Below are positions 9,349-17,576 of a stretch of DNA of 39,915 nt, one piece after another (position 1 is the first letter of the stretch; the number at the start of each line of letters is the position of its first letter). The notes beneath the pieces are model-generated. The model worked only from the letters and a program-made list of their open reading frames with translations, was not told where the DNA came from and ran no database searches. Both the position numbers and the translations under genes were made by a program. The DNA comes from CAZVYN01 sp964631125 (GTDB lineage Bacteria > Eisenbacteria > RBG-16-71-46 > CAIMUX01): assembly GCA_964631125.1 (NCBI GenBank), contig CAZVYN010000032.1, positions 1-39,915 on the forward strand, given 5' to 3'.

Positions 9349-10301
9349 CGGTCGCCCGCCTTCACTCCGCTGACGTCCAAGGTGACCAGCGCAGCCATGC
9401 CGGCGCGGAGATCGGCGTTCGGATCGATCGCGACTTTCACCGCGAAGACCTGATCGCCGCGCTGCTCCAACGTCTGCACGTTGCGCGGCGTGTACTCGGC
9501 GCGCGCGCCGATCTCGACCACGCGGCCCGTGTACCGTCGATCGGGAAAAGTATCGATCTGGATCGAGGCGGCCTGCTGCAGCCGCAGCAAGCCGAGCTTC
9601 GTCTCCGGGACGTAGACACGCACCCAGGTCTGATCCGCTTCCAAGATCTCCGCGGCCGGCTGCGAGGCGCCGACCAGGTCGCCCGGCCGGAGGTGCGATG
9701 TCTCGACGATCCCCGCGACCGGCGCGCGGACGATCGACTCGTCTCTCCGCACCCGCAGTTGCTCCAGCCGCGCGCGCTCGCGGGCCACCGCCGCTTCGGC
9801 CCCGCTCACCTCGCTGCTGCGACTGCCGCGCTCCAGCTCGCGCTTCGTCTCCTGCTTGGTCGCGGCCAGCGCCGCTGCTTGGTCGAACTGCTGCTGCGAG
9901 ACGACGCGCCGCTCCAAGAGCGGCTCGAGCCGCGCCCGCTCTCGCTCCGCGGCGGCCGCCTCGATCCGCGCGCGCGCCAACTGCTCGCTGCGCGGACCTT
10001 CACGCACGAGCGCGAGCCGCGACTCCGCTTCCTGCAAGCGGCTCTCTTGTTCGTTGATCTCCGGATCGAGCATCGAGGTCTCGAAGACGACCAACGTGTC
10101 GCCGGCCGCGACGACGCTGCCTTCCTCGATCAGCACACGCGCCACTCGCCCGCCGACCAGCGAGCCGACCGCCACGCGATTCGATTCGATCGTGCCCGCC
10201 GCCATCAGTCCGTTGCGCGGGGCGCGCCCCTGACACGCCCAGGCGACCACCAGGAGCGTGAGGATCCCGCCGATCATCACCAGTCCCCGAGTCCGCTTCA
10301 T
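9345..10301 (-). CDS. HlyD/YbhG-family membrane fusion (periplasmic adaptor) protein
   Basis: The protein has 318 residues and is the first gene of the efflux operon. The ATG at 10301 is preceded by AAGGAGG with good spacing. An N-terminal membrane anchor (LVMIGGILTLLVVAWAC) is followed by the split lipoyl halves (VGGRVARVLIEEGSVVAAGDTLVVFE and VRAPVAGIVETSHLRPGDLV) flanking an Ala/Arg/Glu-rich coiled-coil hairpin (residues about 75-185), then a beta-barrel domain (TWVRVYVPETKLGLL, FPDRRYTGRVVEIG). The Cys ending the hydrophobic stretch could be lipidated, but the lipobox (AWAC) is poor. The protein should bridge the inner-membrane pump and the TolC-like channel. The substrate is unknown, and no regulator gene lies beside the operon. 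Confidence 0.93.
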   Translation of the reverse strand: MKRTRGLVMIGGILTLLVVAWACQGRAPRNGLMAAGTIESNRVAVGSLVGGRVARVLIEEGSVVAAGDTLVVFETSMLDPEINEQESRLQEAESRLALVREGPRSEQLARARIEAAAAERERARLEPLLERRVVSQQQFDQAAALAATKQETKRELERGSRSSEVSGAEAAVARERARLEQLRVRRDESIVRAPVAGIVETSHLRPGDLVGASQPAAEILEADQTWVRVYVPETKLGLLRLQQAASIQIDTFPDRRYTGRVVEIGARAEYTPRNVQTLEQRGDQVFAVKVAIDPNADLRAGMAALVTLDVSGVKAGDR

Positions 10302-10533
10302 CCCAATCCTCCTTCTGCGATCCGTCGGAGCGGCGAACGTCGCGAACGATCAGGGCCGACCGATTCGAGCCCGAGACGCGACTAGAAATCGTCTTGGCAA
10401 GCCGGGTCGGAGGTGAGGCGCGCCGCGAGCACAGCCTGACGCGGCGACGAGAGCCAGGAGGCTTCGACGGCTTTCAAGGGGACGCGCCGCACTTCGTCTC
10501 GGGCGAAGGCGGTCTTGCATCCCGGGCATTCCG

Positions 10534-11208
10534 TCACCCTGGAGTCGGCGGATCCCACCAACTCGACAGACGCTGAGTCGGCCGCTCCGGTTGTCCCGCG
10601 TAGTGCGAGATGTCGTTGTAGAGCATCAACCGCGCGCGCACCGGATCGCGGAAGTCGACGGCGTTGAGGCAGGCGGGCGACTGATCGAGGCGATCCCGAT
10701 AGCCGCGCGCGTCGATGCCCAACAAGCTCGCGAGCACGAGTCGGATCGTCGCTTTGTGGGAAACGACCGCGACGCTCCCGCCGGGATGCGCGAGCACGAT
10801 CTCGCGGATGGCCGGGAGGGCCCGCGCCATGGTGGCGAGACCCGACTCTCCGCCTTCGGGCGAGACCGTGAAGGGATCGGTCTCCCACGCGGCGTACTCC
10901 TCGGGGAACTGCGCCTCGGCCTCGGAGCGCCGCAGCCCTTCCCACCGGCCGTGACCGATCTCGCGCAGGCCGTCGCGGGTCTGCACGGTCAGCCCATGCG
11001 GTTCGGCCACGGCCGCGGCCGTGTGGACCGCGCGCTGCATCGGGCTGGCGTAGACGGCGACGATCTTCTCGCTCGCGAGCCTCGCCCCGAGCGCGGCGGC
11101 CTGGCGACGTCCCTCGTCGGAGAGCGCCACATCGACCGCTCCGGCGAAGCGGTCCTCGGCGCTCAACGTGGTGGATCCGTGTCGGATCAGATAGAGACGT
11201 GTGGTCAT
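10534..11208 (-). CDS. Histidine phosphatase family protein (phosphoglycerate mutase-like / CobC-like)
   Basis: The protein has 224 residues. The hallmark RHG motif is at the N-terminus (LYLIRHGSTTLSAEDRF). The second-half motifs are ASPMQRAVHTA, LREIGHGRWEGL with the catalytic acid, and VAVVSHKATIRLVLASLLG with the second catalytic His. This is the acid-phosphatase/PGM branch. The sequence most resembles alpha-ribazole-phosphatase or broad-specificity phosphatases of the 2,3-bisphosphoglycerate mutase-like group, and the substrate cannot be set from the sequence. The gene is divergent from selB with only 29 bases between the two starts, so the promoters must be compact or overlapping. Bases 10302-10533 downstream hold no gene I can support. 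Confidence 0.88.
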   Translation of the reverse strand: MTTRLYLIRHGSTTLSAEDRFAGAVDVALSDEGRRQAAALGARLASEKIVAVYASPMQRAVHTAAAVAEPHGLTVQTRDGLREIGHGRWEGLRRSEAEAQFPEEYAAWETDPFTVSPEGGESGLATMARALPAIREIVLAHPGGSVAVVSHKATIRLVLASLLGIDARGYRDRLDQSPACLNAVDFRDPVRARLMLYNDISHYAGQPERPTQRLSSWWDPPTPG

Positions 11209-11237
11209 CGCGAAGGCTCTGCTAGCCTGCGTGTCCT

Positions 11238-13154
11238 ATGCCTCGTCAGGCCATCGTCGGCACCGCCGGCCATATCGATCACGGCAAGACCCTCCTCATC
11301 AAACTGCTCACGGGCGTCGACACCGATCGCCTGAAGGAGGAGAAGAAGCGCGGCATCTCCATCGAGCTGGGCTTCGCGTCGCTTCCTCTGCCTTCGGGAC
11401 GGCGCTGCGGCGTCGTCGACGTGCCGGGACACGAGCGTTTCATCCGCAACATGTTGGCCGGCGCCGGCGGCATCGACGTCATCCTCTTCGTCGTGGCGGC
11501 AGACGAGGGCATCATGCCACAGACTCGCGAGCACATGGACATCCTGCAGCTCTTGGGCGTCGAGCATGGCGTCATCGCGCTGACCAAAGTCGACCTGGTG
11601 GACGAGGAGTGGCGCGAACTGGTGACCTCGGAGCTCCGCGAGTGGATCGACGCCACGTCGCTCCGCGGCGCCCCGATCATCCCGGTCTCTTCCACCACGG
11701 GCCGCGGGCGCGACGAACTGCTGGCCGCCATCGACCGGTCGCTCGATGAACTCGACGCCTCGGCGAGGGGCCGTTTCGGTCGCATGCCGATCGACCGCGT
11801 CTTCAGCATGGACGGCTTCGGGACCGTGGTGACCGGCACGCTCTGGAGCGGGCGTCTGCATGAGGGGGACCGCGTGCTCGTCCAGCCGAGCGGGCGCATC
11901 TCGCGCGTGAAATCTCTGGAGGTGCACGGCGACAAGGTCGCCACGGCCGAGTCGGGCCAACGCGTGGCGGTCTGCCTGCACGCGGTCGATCGCGAACAGG
12001 TCGAGCGCGGCGACTGGCTCGTGATCGAAGAGCAACTGCATCCCGTCGACCGGGTCGATGTCCGCTTGCATGCGCTGCCCGATCTGCCCAAGCCGATCAA
12101 GCACCGCGCCCGCGTCCGCTTCTACCTGGGGGCGAGCGAGGTGATGGGGCGAGTCGTGCTGCTCGACACGGACGAACTCGCGCCGGGCGGCGATGCGCTC
12201 GCCCAGATCCAACTGGAGGGACGCGTGGTGGCGGAGCGCGGCGATCGCTTCGTGCTGCGCAGCTTCTCGCCGATGCGCACGTTGGGCGGCGGGAAGGTCC
12301 TTGATGTCTCGGCGGCGCGGCGGCGGAGATTCCGTCAGGAGGACCTCGCGGTGCTGCGGGTCGCGGAGGAAGGCTCGCTCGACGAGCGCGTGCTCGAACG
12401 CGTGGGCGCGAGGGGCGGGCTGGGTCTCCCCGAGGCGGAACTGACGCAGTTGCTCGGGCAGCCGCCCGCGGAGATCCAGAAGGCCGTGGCCTCGTTGGTC
12501 GAGAGCGGCGACCTGCGGCGCGTCGGTCGGTCGCGTCTGGTCACGCGCGGCGCGTTCGAGGAGACCGGCGTTCGGTTGGTCGAGGCGATCCTCGAGCAGG
12601 AGCGAGCGCAACCGCTCCGTTTCGGGCCGATGAAGAGCGAGATCAAGAGTCGCCTCGAGGCGAAGGCGCATCCGGAAGTGGCGGAGGCCTGGATCCAGGA
12701 AGAGATCGCGGGCGAGCGGTTGTTTGCCAGTGGAGATCGGTTGCGGCGCAGTTCGCGCACCTTGGAATTGAGTGCGCGCGACGCGGCGCTGCGTGAGCGG
12801 ATGTTCGGTGAGATCCGCGGGCGGGAGTTCTCGGGGCCGACGCAGAAGGAACTGTTGGAGATGTTCTCGGCGGACAAGAGTGCGCCGGAGTTGCTGCAAC
12901 TGCTGGTCGGGGAGGAGCGGGTGCTGCGGCTGGGGGGAGACCTCTTGTTGGCGGCGGAGCTTCTGGCGGTGCTGCGCCAGAGGCTGGCGCAGTACTACTT
13001 GTCCCACGAAACGATGAGCGTGGCCGACTTGAAGGAGATCTTCGGCGTTTCCCGCAAGTTCGGCGTGCCGCTCTTGGAGCTGATCGATCGCCTGGGCTGG
13101 ACCGAGCGCCGCGGCGATCTGCGCCTGGCGGGACGGCGGCTGACGACGGAGTAA
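11238..13154 (+). CDS. selB: Selenocysteine-specific translation elongation factor SelB
   Basis: The protein has 638 residues. SelB is the dedicated GTPase that delivers Sec-tRNA(Sec) to UGA codons marked by a SECIS hairpin. The GTPase domain is complete: G1 GHIDHGKT (11-18), the switch region RGISIELGF, which is the SelB version of the RGITI motif, DVPGHERFIRNM (from 61) and TKVD (116-119). Domains 2 and 3 follow (GTVVTGTLWSGRLHEGDRVLVQPS), and the C-terminal ~250 residues are the winged-helix array that binds SECIS RNA (for example FGPMKSEIKSRLEAKAHPEVAEAW). The length is normal. selA, selD and selC are not in this window, and no clear in-frame-TGA selenoprotein was seen, so the rest of the pathway must lie elsewhere. 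The gene is convergent with the NFACT gene, 27 bases apart. Confidence 0.96.
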   Translation: MPRQAIVGTAGHIDHGKTLLIKLLTGVDTDRLKEEKKRGISIELGFASLPLPSGRRCGVVDVPGHERFIRNMLAGAGGIDVILFVVAADEGIMPQTREHMDILQLLGVEHGVIALTKVDLVDEEWRELVTSELREWIDATSLRGAPIIPVSSTTGRGRDELLAAIDRSLDELDASARGRFGRMPIDRVFSMDGFGTVVTGTLWSGRLHEGDRVLVQPSGRISRVKSLEVHGDKVATAESGQRVAVCLHAVDREQVERGDWLVIEEQLHPVDRVDVRLHALPDLPKPIKHRARVRFYLGASEVMGRVVLLDTDELAPGGDALAQIQLEGRVVAERGDRFVLRSFSPMRTLGGGKVLDVSAARRRRFRQEDLAVLRVAEEGSLDERVLERVGARGGLGLPEAELTQLLGQPPAEIQKAVASLVESGDLRRVGRSRLVTRGAFEETGVRLVEAILEQERAQPLRFGPMKSEIKSRLEAKAHPEVAEAWIQEEIAGERLFASGDRLRRSSRTLELSARDAALRERMFGEIRGREFSGPTQKELLEMFSADKSAPELLQLLVGEERVLRLGGDLLLAAELLAVLRQRLAQYYLSHETMSVADLKEIFGVSRKFGVPLLELIDRLGWTERRGDLRLAGRRLTTE

Positions 13155-13181
13155 GCACCGGCGCCTGCGTTTGCGCCTCGC

Positions 13182-15038
13182 CTACTCGTCCTCCATCCAC
13201 TCGGCCACGCGCCCCTCGTCGGGATTTCGCGGCGCGACCATGATCATCTTCTCCCTCTGGATGACGGCCAGCCCGGCCTTCCCGCCGCGCGGCTTGCGCA
13301 CGTACTTCTTCAGCGTGTAGACGACCGGCGCCTTGCCGGCATGGCGCGCCTTGCTGAAGAACGCCGCGATCCCGGCGGCCTCTTCGATCGTCTTCGCGCT
13401 CGGGTTGTCCTTCCGCCCGTCTCGCCGCAAGACGACATGGCTCCCGGGGCAGCCGTGCGCGTGGAACCAGAGATCGTCGGGCTTCGCCAGTCGGTGCGAG
13501 ACGTAGTCGTTCTCTTGGTTGGTGCGGCCGACGATCACCGTCCAACCGTCGCGCGTCTTGTACTCGCGCGGATGGAAGCGGGCGGAGGGATCCGGTTTGC
13601 GCCGGTGATCCGCATGCGCTGCGCCGCCGCCGCCTCCTCCTCCGGCGCCGGGAGCGAAGGCAGGTCCCTTCTTCGATTCCCGCTCGGACGTGGCGCGAGT
13701 CGTCGCCGCGCCGTCGGCCTCCTCGCCGAATCGCTTCGTCGCTTCCGACACGCCGAGAGCGCCGAGCGCCGACTCGACGTCGCGCTTCAACGCGGCGGAC
13801 TTGGGCGGCTGGTCGGCGGCGGTGACTTTCGATTCGACCAACGAGAGCGCCGCGACTGCGCGATCGATCAGGGTCAGACGACGCTCCCGATGTGGCTCCC
13901 CGCGTTCCCAACGTCGCGCTCTCTTGAAGTACCGCTCGGCGTTCTCCTTCGCGCCCAGCGCCGAATCCAGCTCGACGCGGATCGGCGGACCTTCGGGCGC
14001 CGTCCAGTCTTCGCAGACCAACTCCGTGCTTCCGCGCGGGAGCGTGGCGAAGTGCGCGAGAATCGCCTCGGCCGACTGCCGCAGTCGCGACCCGTCCTCG
14101 GCGTTGGAACGCTCGGCCAGCAAGTTGGCGCGCAGACGGAGGAGGCGTCGGTTCTCCGTGCGCAGGAGCGTGAGTTGCTCGCGGCGCAGTAGTTCGGTCG
14201 CGCGCCGCGCGCGACCGAACTCCGCCTCACGCTCCAACGCCCGACTGAGAGCGCGTTGGCCGCCGAGATCGGGCAACGCCCGCCGAAACGCCTCCAGCGA
14301 ACTCAGCGGCGCCAGCGTCAGGCACGTCAGCGGAAACCCCGCGTCCCCCGCGGTCACGTTCGCGTCGACGACCGACGGAAGCTGCGCGGACGGAGTGAAG
14401 ACATAGAGGTGGGGAGACGGCGGTTCGGCGAGCGGGACATCCGAGAACTCGGGACGCTGCCGCACGATCGCTTCCGCGTCCTCGATCCAGCCCGCGGCGG
14501 CGGAGAGGGCGTCGAAGGCGATCGGAGGGGGGAGGTGGGGGACGCGACGCATCAACGCCTGGAGAGTGTTGGTGGATCGAGAAACGGAGCGGGACCGTGG
14601 CGCGGCCGCCACTGTCCCGCGACTGGGCATCGCCTCGACGACACGTCCATCCGCATCCAGGATCTGGATCGCGCTACCGCGTCCGAAGTACTCCAAGCGG
14701 AGTTGGAAACGCGCCGCCACCGCGCCACTCGTCGGCGCGAAGTCGACGAGGACCGTCCGCGCGTCGTCCCCCGCGCGCCAATCGCGCCCGCCCAGACCGA
14801 CCAGCTCGGCGGCGAAGTGCGCCGGAGCAAGCTCCTCGAACGGGCCGAAGCGGGACGCGAGATAGAGCGTCGGGTTCGACGGGTCGAGGTCTGCGACGAC
14901 GCTCAGTTCGCCGCCGCCGCCTTCGAAGCGAAGACACAGACCGCGCGGAGGGAGATGGCGCACGTCGCTCAGGCGAAGCGGACGATGGAACGCGCGCGCG
15001 ATCTCGTCTCGAACCAGCTCCAGCACCCGTGTCAGCAC
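13182..15038 (-). CDS. rqcH: NFACT-family protein (RqcH/Rqc2/FbpA-like), ribosome quality control
   Basis: The protein has 618 residues. The frame stays open upstream across the N gap, but that part is antisense to nfo. The start chosen is GTG at 15038, with GGGAGGG about 8 bases upstream and an NFACT-like N-terminus directly after it (residues about 1-60, including VVADLDPSNPTLYLASRFGP). The middle holds a long Arg/Glu/Leu helical region and the family motif LDSALGAKENAERYFKRARRWERG. The C-terminal NFACT-R (DUF814) domain is clear: GRTNQENDYVSHRLAKPDD, LWFHAHGCPGSHVVLRR, NPSAKTIEEAAGIAAFFSKAR. Such proteins bind split 50S-peptidyl-tRNA complexes and direct C-terminal Ala tailing. Residues about 463-471 are a Gly run that looks like an expanded linker. 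The gene is divergent from nfo (96 bases). Confidence 0.9.
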   Translation of the reverse strand: MLTRVLELVRDEIARAFHRPLRLSDVRHLPPRGLCLRFEGGGGELSVVADLDPSNPTLYLASRFGPFEELAPAHFAAELVGLGGRDWRAGDDARTVLVDFAPTSGAVAARFQLRLEYFGRGSAIQILDADGRVVEAMPSRGTVAAAPRSRSVSRSTNTLQALMRRVPHLPPPIAFDALSAAAGWIEDAEAIVRQRPEFSDVPLAEPPSPHLYVFTPSAQLPSVVDANVTAGDAGFPLTCLTLAPLSSLEAFRRALPDLGGQRALSRALEREAEFGRARRATELLRREQLTLLRTENRRLLRLRANLLAERSNAEDGSRLRQSAEAILAHFATLPRGSTELVCEDWTAPEGPPIRVELDSALGAKENAERYFKRARRWERGEPHRERRLTLIDRAVAALSLVESKVTAADQPPKSAALKRDVESALGALGVSEATKRFGEEADGAATTRATSERESKKGPAFAPGAGGGGGGGAAHADHRRKPDPSARFHPREYKTRDGWTVIVGRTNQENDYVSHRLAKPDDLWFHAHGCPGSHVVLRRDGRKDNPSAKTIEEAAGIAAFFSKARHAGKAPVVYTLKKYVRKPRGGKAGLAVIQREKMIMVAPRNPDEGRVAEWMEDE

Positions 15039-15134
15039 GCGATCCGCCCTCCCGCCGTTGTGGCGCGGCAGGATACCGCACGCGCGCTCGTCGCCCTCCG
15101 CGATGTACTGCCCGTGAGGTACTCTGCCGCCTCC

Positions 15135-16016
15135 ATGGCCAAACCGCTCGCCAAGAACCAGCCGCACTCGCTCCTCGGCGCTCACAACTCGATCGCCGGT
15201 GGACTGCATCTGGCGCTCGAGGAGGCGGCGCGGCTGCGCGCCGGCGCGGTGCAGATCTTCACGAAGTCGTCGAATCAGTGGGCCGCCAAGCCGCTCGATA
15301 CCGAGACGATCGCGCTCTTCCGCGACGCGAACGAGACGCTCGGGCCGTTCGAGATGGCGGCGCACAGCTCGTATCTCATCAATCTCGGCTCGCCCGACGA
15401 CACGCTCTGGCGCAAGTCGATCGACGCGCTCGTGATCGAGATCGAAAGGTGCGAGCTGCTGCAGATTCCGCGGCTGGTCTTTCATCCCGGGGCGCACATG
15501 GGAGCGGGCGAGGATGCGGGCCTCGCGCGCGTGGCGACCGCCATGCGTGAGGCGCTGGCTTCGACGAGCGGCTATCGGACGCGGCTGACGATCGAGAACA
15601 CGGCCGGCCAGGGAAGCTGCCTCGGGCATCGGCTGGAGCACATCGAGCGTCTGCTCCAGCACCTCGACGGAGATGTGCGCGTCACGGTCTGCCTCGATAC
15701 TTGCCATCTGTTGGCCGCTGGCTATGACTACCGCGCGGCCGAGGGGTATGCGGGCATCCGTGAGGAACTGGCGACGCGCATCGGTCTCGAGCGCGTCGAC
15801 TGGTTCCACCTCAACGACTCGAAGAAGGACCTGGGCTCGCGCGTCGATCGCCACACGCACATCGGCGAGGGATTCGTCGGCGCCAACGCCTTCAAACATT
15901 TCCTGACCGACAGCGCGTTCAGGAAGGTGCCGATGGTGCTGGAGACGCCGAAGGACGACGGCGCCGATGCGCGCAACCTGGCCAAGCTTCGCCGACTCTC
16001 GCGGGTCGCAGTGTGA
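15135..16016 (+). CDS. nfo: Endonuclease IV (AP endonuclease)
   Basis: The protein has 293 residues, a normal length for Nfo. It cuts 5' to abasic sites in base excision repair using a three-zinc centre in a TIM barrel. Motifs visible are LLGAHNSIAGGLHLALEEA at the N-terminus, VFHPGAHMGAGEDAG, LTIENTAGQGSCLG (metal Glu), VCLDTCHLLAAGYDY (metal Asp and His), WFHLNDSKKDLGSRVDRHTHIGEG (metal Asp and His residues) and VLETPKDD near the end (metal Glu). The longer open frame from 14256 is antisense to the NFACT gene. The ATG at 15135 opens the conserved domain with only a weak GAGG upstream. Its stop abuts the assembly gap. When the gap is collapsed, the HAD gene start (GTG) overlaps this stop as GTGA, suggesting a coupled pair. 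Confidence 0.95.
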   Translation: MAKPLAKNQPHSLLGAHNSIAGGLHLALEEAARLRAGAVQIFTKSSNQWAAKPLDTETIALFRDANETLGPFEMAAHSSYLINLGSPDDTLWRKSIDALVIEIERCELLQIPRLVFHPGAHMGAGEDAGLARVATAMREALASTSGYRTRLTIENTAGQGSCLGHRLEHIERLLQHLDGDVRVTVCLDTCHLLAAGYDYRAAEGYAGIREELATRIGLERVDWFHLNDSKKDLGSRVDRHTHIGEGFVGANAFKHFLTDSAFRKVPMVLETPKDDGADARNLAKLRRLSRVAV

Positions 16017-16034
16017 CCGACTCCAGGGTGACCG
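16013..16034 (+). repeat. Left copy of a 22-base sequence flanking the assembly gap
   Basis: Bases 16013-16034 are identical to 16135-16156 on the other side of the N gap. The sequence itself contains GTGACCG twice at 15-base spacing, so it is one 15-base unit plus 7 bases of a second. It spans the nfo stop codon. Confidence 0.9.
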
Positions 16035-16134
16035 NNNNNNNNNNNNNNNNNNNNNNNNNNNNNNNNNNNNNNNNNNNNNNNNNNNNNNNNNNNNNNNNNN
16101 NNNNNNNNNNNNNNNNNNNNNNNNNNNNNNNNNN
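16035..16134. other. Assembly gap (100 N placeholder)
   Basis: There are exactly 100 Ns, the usual scaffolder placeholder, so the true length is unknown. The flanks share the same 22 bases, so the real sequence may simply overlap with no missing DNA, or a 15-base tandem repeat may continue through the gap. No translated length across it should be trusted. Confidence 0.95.
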
Positions 16135-16156
16135 GTGACCGACTCCAGGGTGACCG
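16135..16156 (+). repeat. Right copy of the 22-base gap-flanking sequence
   Basis: This is identical to 16013-16034. It encodes the first residues of the HAD protein and supplies its likely GTG start. See the gap entry for what it implies. Confidence 0.9.
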
Positions 16157-16821
16157 CTTCGCCGGGACGGGCCATCGATCTGATCGCCTTCGACGTCGAT
16201 GGGACCTTGGTCGAGCATCCCGACGGGCGCGTCATCTGGCAGCTCCTGAACGAGCGCTACCACGGCTCCGACGAGATCGGCGAGGCGCGCTATCGCGAGT
16301 TTGCCGCCGGCCGGCTCGAGTACCAACGCTGGGTCGAGCTGGATGTCACTGGTTGGATGGAGCGCGGCGCCACGCGCGCCCAGTTGCTGGAGGAAGTTCG
16401 CAAACTTCGCCGCATCGCAGGCGCCCGCCAGACACTGGCCGGTCTACAGTCACGCGGCTACAAGTTGGCGGTGATCTCCGGGACGCTCGATCTCGTGCTG
16501 GAGGAGCACTTCCCGAGCCATCCGTTCGATGTCGTCCACTCGAACAAGCTGCACTTCGATGCGGACGATCGGCTCCACGCGTGGGAAGCGACGCCGTTCG
16601 ACCACGAAGGGAAGGCGCACGCGCTCCAGGCGCTGGCCGATCGCTACGGCCTGCCGCTCTCGCGCTGCGCCTTTGTCGGCGACAATCTCAACGATGTCGC
16701 GGCGACGAAAGCGGCCGGTTTCAGCATCGCGTTGAATCCGAAGACTCCGGAGATCGAGGCCGCCGCGCATGTCTCGATTCGCGCGGCGCACCTCGGGGCG
16801 ATCACGGAGTTCTTTCCCTAG
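16135..16821 (+). CDS. HAD-family hydrolase (phosphoserine phosphatase-like)
   Basis: The protein has 228 residues from the GTG at 16135. A second in-frame GTG at 16150 is possible. HAD motif I is AFDVDGTL with nucleophile Asp20 and general acid Asp22. Motif II is VISGTLDLVLEEHF, and motif IV is CAFVGDNLNDVAATKAAG. The spacing and the helical cap between motifs I and II fit the C1-cap SerB-like group. The closest roles are phosphoserine phosphatase or another small-molecule phosphatase, and the substrate is not determined. The first codons lie in a 15-base repeat unit (encoding V-T-D-S-R) shared with the other side of the gap, so the N-terminal length is uncertain and could vary if the repeat is longer in the genome. 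Confidence 0.85.
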   Translation: MTDSRVTASPGRAIDLIAFDVDGTLVEHPDGRVIWQLLNERYHGSDEIGEARYREFAAGRLEYQRWVELDVTGWMERGATRAQLLEEVRKLRRIAGARQTLAGLQSRGYKLAVISGTLDLVLEEHFPSHPFDVVHSNKLHFDADDRLHAWEATPFDHEGKAHALQALADRYGLPLSRCAFVGDNLNDVAATKAAGFSIALNPKTPEIEAAAHVSIRAAHLGAITEFFP

Positions 16822-16842
16822 CGACCGCTACTTCAGCGACCG

Positions 16843-17406
16843 CTACTTCCGGAGCAAGAGCGTGACCTTCGCCGCTTCGGTCCGCGCGCGCGCCAACACG
16901 CGGACGTGGTCGACCTTGCGACCGTCGGCGAAATCCAGCAGTCGATAGACGCCGGGTCCGCTCGTGCGCTGATCGAGGTCAACGACCTGACAGTCGCCGT
17001 TCTCGAAGACCACTTCGATGAACTCGAACTGGACGCGGCCGTCGGCGACCTCCAGGTACAACCCCTCGCCGCGGGCGTCGGCGTTGAGGGTGAAGTCGAC
17101 CCACTCCTCGTCCTCCGAGAGACTCGCCGTATCCTGCCACGCGAGATGGTCGCGATCGGGGCGCACGACGACCGCGGCGGTCCAGAAGACGGGAGCGAGG
17201 AACAGGCGCGGCGCGACACGCACGACCGGCGCGGGACGCAAGACGACGACCGGGAGCGGACGGCGAATGGGATGGGAGCGGTGGACGACGACCTTCGTCC
17301 GTCCGTGCGGTCCCTTGTGAACAGTCCTCACGCGGCCGGCGTCGGCAGCGGCGGCGCCGAGGAGCATGAAGAGAGTGGCGGTCAGGATCACGTGTCGAGC
17401 CTTCAT
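16843..17406 (-). CDS. Small exported protein of unknown function
   Basis: The protein has 187 residues. The ATG at 17406 has AGGAGG upstream and opens a signal peptide (KARHVILTATLFMLLGAAAADA). Longer upstream reading is not supported. The mature N-terminus is Arg/His/Pro/Val-rich (RSHPIRRPLPVVVLRPAPVVRVAPRLFLAP). The C-terminal ~100 residues look like a beta-sandwich with WVDFTLNADARGEGLYLEVADGRVQFEFIEVVFENG and a conserved-looking end VDHVRVLARARTEAAKVTLLLRK. That end recalls small periplasmic DUF2541-like proteins, but the match is by eye and weak. Its 3' end is preceded by a 15-base tandem duplication (from 16821) that abuts the HAD gene stop. I infer a periplasmic or surface protein with no assigned role. 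Confidence 0.7.
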   Translation of the reverse strand: MKARHVILTATLFMLLGAAAADAGRVRTVHKGPHGRTKVVVHRSHPIRRPLPVVVLRPAPVVRVAPRLFLAPVFWTAAVVVRPDRDHLAWQDTASLSEDEEWVDFTLNADARGEGLYLEVADGRVQFEFIEVVFENGDCQVVDLDQRTSGPGVYRLLDFADGRKVDHVRVLARARTEAAKVTLLLRK

Positions 17407-17576
17407 CGGGCGCCTCCTGGGAACGGGGTGGATCGGATGGACCGCCGGGCACGAGCAGGTGGCGTGCCAACCTGGGTGTCGCGTCGGCCCGACCAACGTC
17501 TTGTCGCGGTTTGTCGCGAAGTGCCCAGGTTGGGACAGTTGGGCGTTCGCCCAGGGACAGGCCGGCGGCCGGCTTG
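17407..17576 (-). other. Structured leader upstream of the small exported protein
   Basis: This 170-base intergenic stretch holds a 10-bp inverted repeat (near 17467-17477 with 17524-17533, centred on CCAACCTGGG and its complement). It also has repeated TGTCGCG words between the arms, and a second small hairpin (TGGGCG-TT-CGCCCA near 17537-17552). It could be an mRNA leader or operator for the gene starting at 17406. No known riboswitch is recognised. Confidence 0.35.

Noticed and set aside
10382..10533. Short frame with a CPGC motif downstream of the histidine phosphatase
   Set aside because: Its upstream part is a shadow of the phosphatase gene. There is only one Cys pair, no independent start with a ribosome-binding site, and no family likeness.
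10440..10536. Possible selenocysteine read-through of the TGA ending the phosphatase gene
   Set aside because: Suggested by the neighbouring selB, but the residues after the TGA are not family-like and soon meet another stop.
15039..16235. Upstream extension of the NFACT frame across the N gap
   Set aside because: It is antisense to nfo and crosses a placeholder gap. A GTG with a good ribosome-binding site at 15038 fits the family N-terminus.
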